Assembly: GCA_031415055.1 (NCBI GenBank) | Contig: JANOQZ010000049.1 | Span: 1 to 9,771 of the forward strand | DNA: 9,771 bases | Direction: 5' to 3' | From: JANMOK01 sp031415055 | GTDB taxonomy: Bacteria; Pseudomonadota; Alphaproteobacteria; Rhodobacterales; Rhodobacteraceae | Part shown: one piece after another, positions 5,756-9,771 of the stretch | Numbering within the stretch: position 1 is the stretch's first letter | Layout: every line of letters begins with the position of its first letter | The notes under the pieces: generated by a model | The model's input: only the letters and a program-made list of their open reading frames with translations | The model's database searches: none | What the model was told of the DNA's origin: nothing | Translations under genes and position numbers: made by a program

Positions 5756-6750
5756 TACATCAAGCCGAGCGCACGCATATTGGCGGCGCTTTTACGGATC
5801 ATATCAAGTTCATATTGTTCCAGCGTTGCGTCCTCGCCCTTTTCCCACGGTGTGCGAATATCGGCATCGTCGGGCAGGCGGTTCAATCGGGCAGCCTTTT
5901 GCGCAGCGGCCAAAGATTGGCCACTGGACGGCGGATAGCCGAGCCACCAATCGGGGTTGAGAAAGCGGATATGACGCGCATCCAACGCACCTGGTTCCAG
6001 AACGGCGGTCATGGATTGGTGATGAACCGCCAGAAGGTCATGGATTTCGCGGATTGGCACCGCTCCATCGCCAATCGCGCAACGGATAAGGCGATAGCCT
6101 TCATCGCTCCACTGCACGCGATAGTCTTTGAGGTGAACATGCCGCACCATAGGGGCCACTCGAGCCGCAAAATCCATCGGCGCTTCGCAGACGGGAAACG
6201 TGTTGCCAGTGTCAAAACAAATGCCAACGCTGGGGCCGGCTTCGTTGCAGAAATCGACCAGTTCTTGGCTGGTGAAATCTTGGTGGTTTTCGATGGCCAG
6301 TGTGACGCCTGCTTTTTGCGCAATCGGTGCCCACTCGGCAAGTGCGGAACGGATCGAAATGTTGAGTTCGCCCCACTTCGCCCCCCAAGCGTTGCGGCTG
6401 CCTTCCAATATTGGGCTTAGGCCGAGCCGAATGGTTTTGGCTCCCAAAAGTCGAGCTGATCGCAACGCAGAGTCCATTGGCCCCATCATGTTTAGACCGG
6501 CGCTGATGACCGGAGTCATTCCCAAGCTTCGCAGCCGAGCGGCCAATGCCGTCAATTCGGCGTCTGACATCGGTGCCAACCAAGGGTCGAAAATTTCCAA
6601 AGTCTTGGCGTTCAACTCGCTCGCTATTGCGATGAACCCTTCCAAACCGGCCGCATTCGGGTTCACCCGATCAGTTCCGCGCCCCTGCAAACCAAGGTGA
6701 TAGGTCAATCCATAGGGGTTGAGCCCGGTTTGAAAAATGCTCTGCGCCAT
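5755..6750 (-). CDS. Sugar phosphate isomerase/epimerase-type TIM-barrel protein
   Basis: This 331-residue protein belongs to the xylose isomerase-like/AP endonuclease 2 TIM-barrel superfamily. Those enzymes use a divalent metal to isomerise or epimerise sugars, keto-sugars or inositol derivatives. Likely metal and catalytic residues sit at strand ends: Glu154 (AIENHQD), Asp180 (CFDTGN), His204 and His206 (HVHLKDY) and Glu252 (LEPG). A C-terminal tail of about 70 residues rich in Trp, Pro and Lys extends beyond the barrel. The ATG at 6750 is chosen because it overlaps the TGA of the preceding SDR (TGATG); a longer in-frame reading up to 6912 only runs through that gene. No ribosome-binding site is visible, so translation probably depends on the gene before it. 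Its context between two dehydrogenases and a sugar transporter suggests a catabolic step on the imported sugar or its oxidised product. Confidence 0.88.
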   Translation of the reverse strand: MAQSIFQTGLNPYGLTYHLGLQGRGTDRVNPNAAGLEGFIAIASELNAKTLEIFDPWLAPMSDAELTALAARLRSLGMTPVISAGLNMMGPMDSALRSARLLGAKTIRLGLSPILEGSRNAWGAKWGELNISIRSALAEWAPIAQKAGVTLAIENHQDFTSQELVDFCNEAGPSVGICFDTGNTFPVCEAPMDFAARVAPMVRHVHLKDYRVQWSDEGYRLIRCAIGDGAVPIREIHDLLAVHHQSMTAVLEPGALDARHIRFLNPDWWLGYPPSSGQSLAAAQKAARLNRLPDDADIRTPWEKGEDATLEQYELDMIRKSAANMRALGLM

Positions 6751-7517
6751 CACGACATACCCGCATCGATGACCAGCGATTGCTTGGTGATCATCCGGCT
6801 GTCGTCGGACGCCAGAAACAGGGCAAGACGCGCCACTTCCTCGCCCAACAGAATTTTCTTGATGATCTGACGATCGACCATGCCTTGCACTGCCTGTTCG
6901 GTTGGATACCAAAGTTGCCGCTGCCGCTCGGTGATAACCGCACCCGGTTCAATAGCATTGACGCGGATATTGTCGTCGCCAAACCCACGGGCTAGTGCCT
7001 TGGTTAGACCGATAATTGCGGCTTTGGCAGTGGCATAAGCCAGCATTTTGTCGGCCCCATAGCGGTATGAAATGGAAGAAAAGTTGATGATCGAGCCGCC
7101 GCCCAGTTGGCACATCTGCGGTCGCACTGCTTGAGCAGCAAAGAAATGCGGGCGCAGATTGATGGCTTGGGATCGGTCCCAATAAGCTTCGGTGATGTCG
7201 TCAATCTCTTCGCGGTCGTCATTGGCGGCGTTGTTGATAAGAACGCCGATGGGACCAAAGGTTTCGCCGATTTCGGCAATGCACGATTTAAGCGCGGTCA
7301 AATCGGTGATGTCGCAATGGCGGTAGAGCGGCCTTCCGCCGAGGTCGCCCGTCAAGCCTTTAGCAACCGCATCCTGAATGTCGATGAACGCGACTTTTGC
7401 CCCTTGCCCATCGAAAGCCCGCACCATATCGGCACCAATGCCCGATGCGCCGCCGGTAATGAATACCACGCGTCCCGTCAAACTGGGGTAGGTGGCGAAA
7501 GCGCCCGTTGAAACCAT
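6750..7517 (-). CDS. XylB-like aldose 1-dehydrogenase (SDR family)
   Basis: This is a 255-residue classical SDR. It has TGGASGIG (21-28), Asp46 favouring NAD+, INNAANDDRE (94-103), Asn120, Ser148 and YATAK (Tyr161, Lys165), PG (191-192) and a C-terminal LFLASDDSRMITKQ. The NNAANDDR element with AINLRPHFFAAQAV, and the ending ASDDSRM, closely recall Caulobacter D-xylose dehydrogenase XylB and related sugar dehydrogenases. Those enzymes oxidise an aldose to its lactone as the first step of a non-phosphorylating pathway. The likely substrate is therefore a pentose or other aldose brought in by the adjacent transporter, but the exact sugar is not decided. Its ATG overlaps the ATPase stop (TAATG) with no ribosome-binding site, which indicates coupling. 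Assignment as a sugar dehydrogenase is good; calling it xylB itself would be overreach. Confidence 0.88.
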   Translation of the reverse strand: MVSTGAFATYPSLTGRVVFITGGASGIGADMVRAFDGQGAKVAFIDIQDAVAKGLTGDLGGRPLYRHCDITDLTALKSCIAEIGETFGPIGVLINNAANDDREEIDDITEAYWDRSQAINLRPHFFAAQAVRPQMCQLGGGSIINFSSISYRYGADKMLAYATAKAAIIGLTKALARGFGDDNIRVNAIEPGAVITERQRQLWYPTEQAVQGMVDRQIIKKILLGEEVARLALFLASDDSRMITKQSLVIDAGMS

Positions 7518-8617
7518 TACGCAATCAACCGTTCGGTCACCGGGTCAAACAGGCAAATCTGCTGCATGTCGACCGAAAGGTCGATAGTTTCACCCATCTT
7601 CGGGGCTTTGGCCGGTGGGAAACGACCGACAAGTTCTTTGCCGGCAATCCGCATCATCGCAATGGTTTCGGCACCGGTCGGTTCGACAATTTCAACAGGG
7701 GCGGAAAAGTTGCCATGCCCGGCCTGCGCCTTGCCCTCCGCGCGGCTGAGGTGTTCGGGACGGATGCCGAAAATGACATCGGTTTCAGGCCTTACCCCGT
7801 CGGTTTTCGCTAGTGTAAGGCTGATATTTTCCCCATCCGCTCCAGCGAAATTAACCGACAAATTGCCATTCGACTCAATAACTTTCGCCGAAATGAAATT
7901 CATCGACGGCGAACCCATGAATCCCGCGACAAACAGATTGGCTGGCCGGTCATAGATTTTCTGCGGCTCATCAAACTGCTGCAGCTCGCCCTTGTGCATC
8001 ACAGCAATTCGCGAGGCCAAAGTCATCGCCTCGACTTGGTCGTGCGTGACATAGACCGTGGTCTTGCCAACCTTTTGATGCAGTTTCTTGATCTCGGTGC
8101 GCATATCGACACGCAGTTTGGCGTCGAGGTTAGACAAAGGCTCGTCAAACAGGAACAGGTCCGGGTCACGCACCAAAGCCCGTCCCATCGCAACGCGTTG
8201 ACGCTGCCCGCCCGACAACTGGCCCGGTTTACGATTCAGCAGGTTTTCGATTTGCAGCAGGGTCGAAACACGTTTCAGTGTCACTTCGCGTTCCGGCTTC
8301 GGCACGCCGCGACTTTCCATGCCAAACATCATGTTTTCGCGCACCGTCATCGTCGGATAAAGCGCGTAGGATTGGAACACCATGGCGATATTGCGGTCCT
8401 TTGGTGCAACCGAATTGACCATCCTTTCCCCGATATAGATTTCACCCGACGTCGATTTTTCCAAGCCCGCGATGATGGCCAACAACGTTGATTTCCCACA
8501 ACCAGACGGCCCAACAAGGGCGACAAATTCGCCGGATTTCGCCTCCAGATTTATCCCCTTCAGCACATCCACCGCGCCAAAAGATTTGCGGATATTGTTG
8601 ATGGTCAACGTTGACAT
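7517..8617 (-). CDS. Carbohydrate ABC transporter ATP-binding protein (MalK/UgpC/MsmX type)
   Basis: This 366-residue cytoplasmic ATPase drives CUT1 sugar import. All nucleotide-binding motifs are intact: Walker A GPSGCGKST (36-44), Q-loop Gln82, signature LSGGQ (134-138), Walker B LFLFDE with catalytic Glu159, D-loop SNLD and switch His192. The C-terminal third (about 235-366) forms the OB/TOBE-type regulatory domain, including FGIRPEHL, typical of the MalK/UgpC branch. Two copies would pair with the two permeases encoded just upstream. It starts 10 bases after the permease stop and its stop overlaps the next gene. ATPases of this group are often shared between several sugar transporters, so it does not fix the substrate. 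Confidence 0.95.
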   Translation of the reverse strand: MSTLTINNIRKSFGAVDVLKGINLEAKSGEFVALVGPSGCGKSTLLAIIAGLEKSTSGEIYIGERMVNSVAPKDRNIAMVFQSYALYPTMTVRENMMFGMESRGVPKPEREVTLKRVSTLLQIENLLNRKPGQLSGGQRQRVAMGRALVRDPDLFLFDEPLSNLDAKLRVDMRTEIKKLHQKVGKTTVYVTHDQVEAMTLASRIAVMHKGELQQFDEPQKIYDRPANLFVAGFMGSPSMNFISAKVIESNGNLSVNFAGADGENISLTLAKTDGVRPETDVIFGIRPEHLSRAEGKAQAGHGNFSAPVEIVEPTGAETIAMMRIAGKELVGRFPPAKAPKMGETIDLSVDMQQICLFDPVTERLIA

Positions 8618-8627
8618 GGCTTGGCTT

Positions 8628-9530
8628 TCATTTGATTGCGCCTTGGGTCAGGCCACGGACAAAATATTTGCCGCCGAGGAAATACAATAGCAACGGCGGC
8701 AGCGCCCCGATCAGCACGGCGGCGCTCATGACATCGTATTCGCGAACAGCCTGTTCGGACGCCGACAGCGCGACCAGCGCTGCGGTGATCGGTTGATCGT
8801 TGCCAGAGGTCAGCACGACGCCAAACAGGAATTCGTTCCAGATGCCGGTAAATTGCCAGATCACGGTGACGATCAGGATCGGCGGCGAGATCGGCAGGAT
8901 GATCCGGTAGAAAATCCGCCAGAATCCGGCACCGTCGATGCGGGCGGCCTTGACCAGATCATCGGGGATATTGACGTAGAAATTGCGGCAAAACAGCGTG
9001 GTGAACGACAGGCCCTGGATGCAATGCACCAGGATAAGGCCATAGACCGTTCCCGCCAGTCCGATCTTGCCCAGCAGATAAGCCCAAGGCAACAACGCCA
9101 GTTGCCCCGGTATGAACACTCCAAACATCATGCAGGTGAACAAAACTTCCGAGCCGCGAAACCGCCATTTGCTCAGGATATAGCCGTTCAATGCGCCAAG
9201 CGCGGTGGAAATGATCGTGGCCGGAATGGTCATCCACAACGAGTTGTAGAAATTCTGCTTCATGCCTTCGCAGGTGCCGCCGATGCAATGGGTGCTCCAA
9301 GCCCGGCCCCAGGCGTCAAAATTGAAACTGCGCGGAAAGGCGATCAGGCCGTTGGCGGCGATTTCCGGCAATGATCGGAAAGAATTGAAGACGACCACGA
9401 ACAGCGGGATCATGTAGATCAGGGCAAACAGCAACAGGATCGCGTAAATTATTGCGCGCGAAATGAAATTCTTCCGGCTTGCTCTTGCTGCCTCGGGGTC
9501 GAAAGCGGTGTTCTGGGTCATGTCAACCAT
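8628..9530 (-). CDS. Carbohydrate ABC transporter permease, MalG-like (CUT1)
   Basis: This is a 300-residue inner-membrane permease with about six transmembrane segments (roughly 25-49, 95-118, 129-152, 156-180, 210-232 and 268-288). The EAA coupling loop that docks on the ATPase reads DLVKAARIDGAGFWRIF (191-207) followed by YRIILP. The first periplasmic loop holds HCIGGTCEGMKQNF, a CxxxxC arrangement I associate with glucose/mannose-type CUT1 permeases such as Pseudomonas GtsC; that comparison is from memory. The ATG at 9530 is chosen because AGGA lies nine bases upstream; it overlaps the previous gene by 8 bases. An ATG at 9521, just after that gene's stop, is the alternative. An upstream in-frame extension to 9599 lies wholly inside the preceding permease and is not used. 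Confidence 0.93.
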   Translation of the reverse strand: MVDMTQNTAFDPEAARASRKNFISRAIIYAILLLFALIYMIPLFVVVFNSFRSLPEIAANGLIAFPRSFNFDAWGRAWSTHCIGGTCEGMKQNFYNSLWMTIPATIISTALGALNGYILSKWRFRGSEVLFTCMMFGVFIPGQLALLPWAYLLGKIGLAGTVYGLILVHCIQGLSFTTLFCRNFYVNIPDDLVKAARIDGAGFWRIFYRIILPISPPILIVTVIWQFTGIWNEFLFGVVLTSGNDQPITAALVALSASEQAVREYDVMSAAVLIGALPPLLLYFLGGKYFVRGLTQGAIK

Positions 9531-9771
9531 CGCTGCCCATCCTGCGGCGACGCCAGACGATGAACAGTGAGTAGGGCACCAGAACCACGGCCACCGCAAG
9601 CAGCATCATGATCGCCGCTGCTGCCCCCTCGGCAATCTGGCCGCGCTGGAACATCAGGTCATAGACGTAAATAGCCGGAAAGGTTGTGGAAATACCCGGA
9701 CCACCTTTGGTCAGGGCAATGGCGAGGTCGAATGTCTTGATCGCGAATTGCAGCAGCACCACGATCACGGC
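9523..9771 (-). CDS. Carbohydrate ABC transporter permease, MalF-like (CUT1), C-terminal part
   Basis: Only the last 82 residues are inside the window; the gene continues past the right edge and no start is visible. IKTFDLAIALTKGGPGISTT followed by FPAIYVYDLMFQRGQ is the typical segment after the EAA loop in MalF-type permeases. A final transmembrane segment and a basic tail (WRRRRMGSDG) follow. The apparent start at 9768 is an internal GTG valine codon. It pairs with the MalG-like permease to form the membrane channel. The GGPGIST...YDLMFQR pattern again resembles glucose-type transporters (GtsB), which is weak evidence for an aldose substrate. The solute-binding protein gene should lie further upstream, outside the window. 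Confidence 0.92.
   Translation of the reverse strand, partial: AVIVVLLQFAIKTFDLAIALTKGGPGISTTFPAIYVYDLMFQRGQIAEGAAAAIMMLLAVAVVLVPYSLFIVWRRRRMGSDG

Noticed and set aside
5335..6420. + strand open reading frame of 361 codons opposite the SDR and isomerase genes
   Set aside because: It spans the boundary of two well-supported - strand genes and has low-complexity shadow-like composition without motifs.
6751..6912. 54-codon N-terminal extension of the isomerase-like protein
   Set aside because: It lies wholly within the upstream SDR gene in another frame and shows no family similarity; the TGATG start at 6750 begins exactly where the family sequence starts.
1..9771. Mobile elements, CRISPR arrays or phage genes
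   Set aside because: No transposase or integrase motifs, no regularly spaced repeats and no phage-like proteins were seen on either strand; every long - strand gene has a metabolic, transport or sulfotransferase-type assignment, apart from the small YVGPGAG protein.

Overview
The window joins the 3' end of a ribosomal RNA operon on the + strand to a long run of nine genes on the - strand that converges on it. The rRNA tail, moderate-to-high GC, a Caulobacter XylB-like aldose dehydrogenase and a glucose-type CUT1 transporter point to an alphaproteobacterium. I cannot name a genus from the sequence alone.

Layout, left to right. Positions 1-127 are the 3' end of a 23S rRNA gene. A 146-base spacer with two strong hairpins follows, then a complete 5S rRNA gene (274-395), with no tRNA gene after it. 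A compact hairpin with T-rich flanks on both sides (421-443) lies between the two converging transcription units and could stop both.

The - strand genes are transcribed from the right edge towards the rRNA. The first block (9771 down to 4935) handles carbohydrate uptake and oxidation. It holds the end of one CUT1 ABC permease, a second permease, a MalK/UgpC-type ATPase, an NAD-type short-chain dehydrogenase (SDR) resembling D-xylose dehydrogenase XylB, a sugar isomerase/epimerase-type TIM-barrel protein and a second SDR. Gene junctions are 0-10 bases or overlap, so this is probably one operon. The solute-binding protein and most of the first permease lie beyond the right edge.

The second block (4813 down to 531) looks like a sulfuryl-transfer module. 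It holds a soluble PAPS-type sulfotransferase-fold protein, a membrane-anchored arylsulfotransferase (ASST)-like beta-propeller, a tiny secreted or membrane protein with a YVGPGAG motif, and a membrane-anchored sulfotransferase-fold protein. The last three overlap or abut and are probably translated together. Spacers of about 120 bases precede the first two genes of this block, so it may be transcribed or regulated separately from the sugar operon.

A working picture is that the right block imports an aldose-type sugar and oxidises or isomerises it, while the left block moves sulfate groups onto or off an envelope or extracellular acceptor. Any functional link between the two blocks is inference. 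The pairing of two unrelated sulfotransferase folds in one gene set is the most interesting part of the window.
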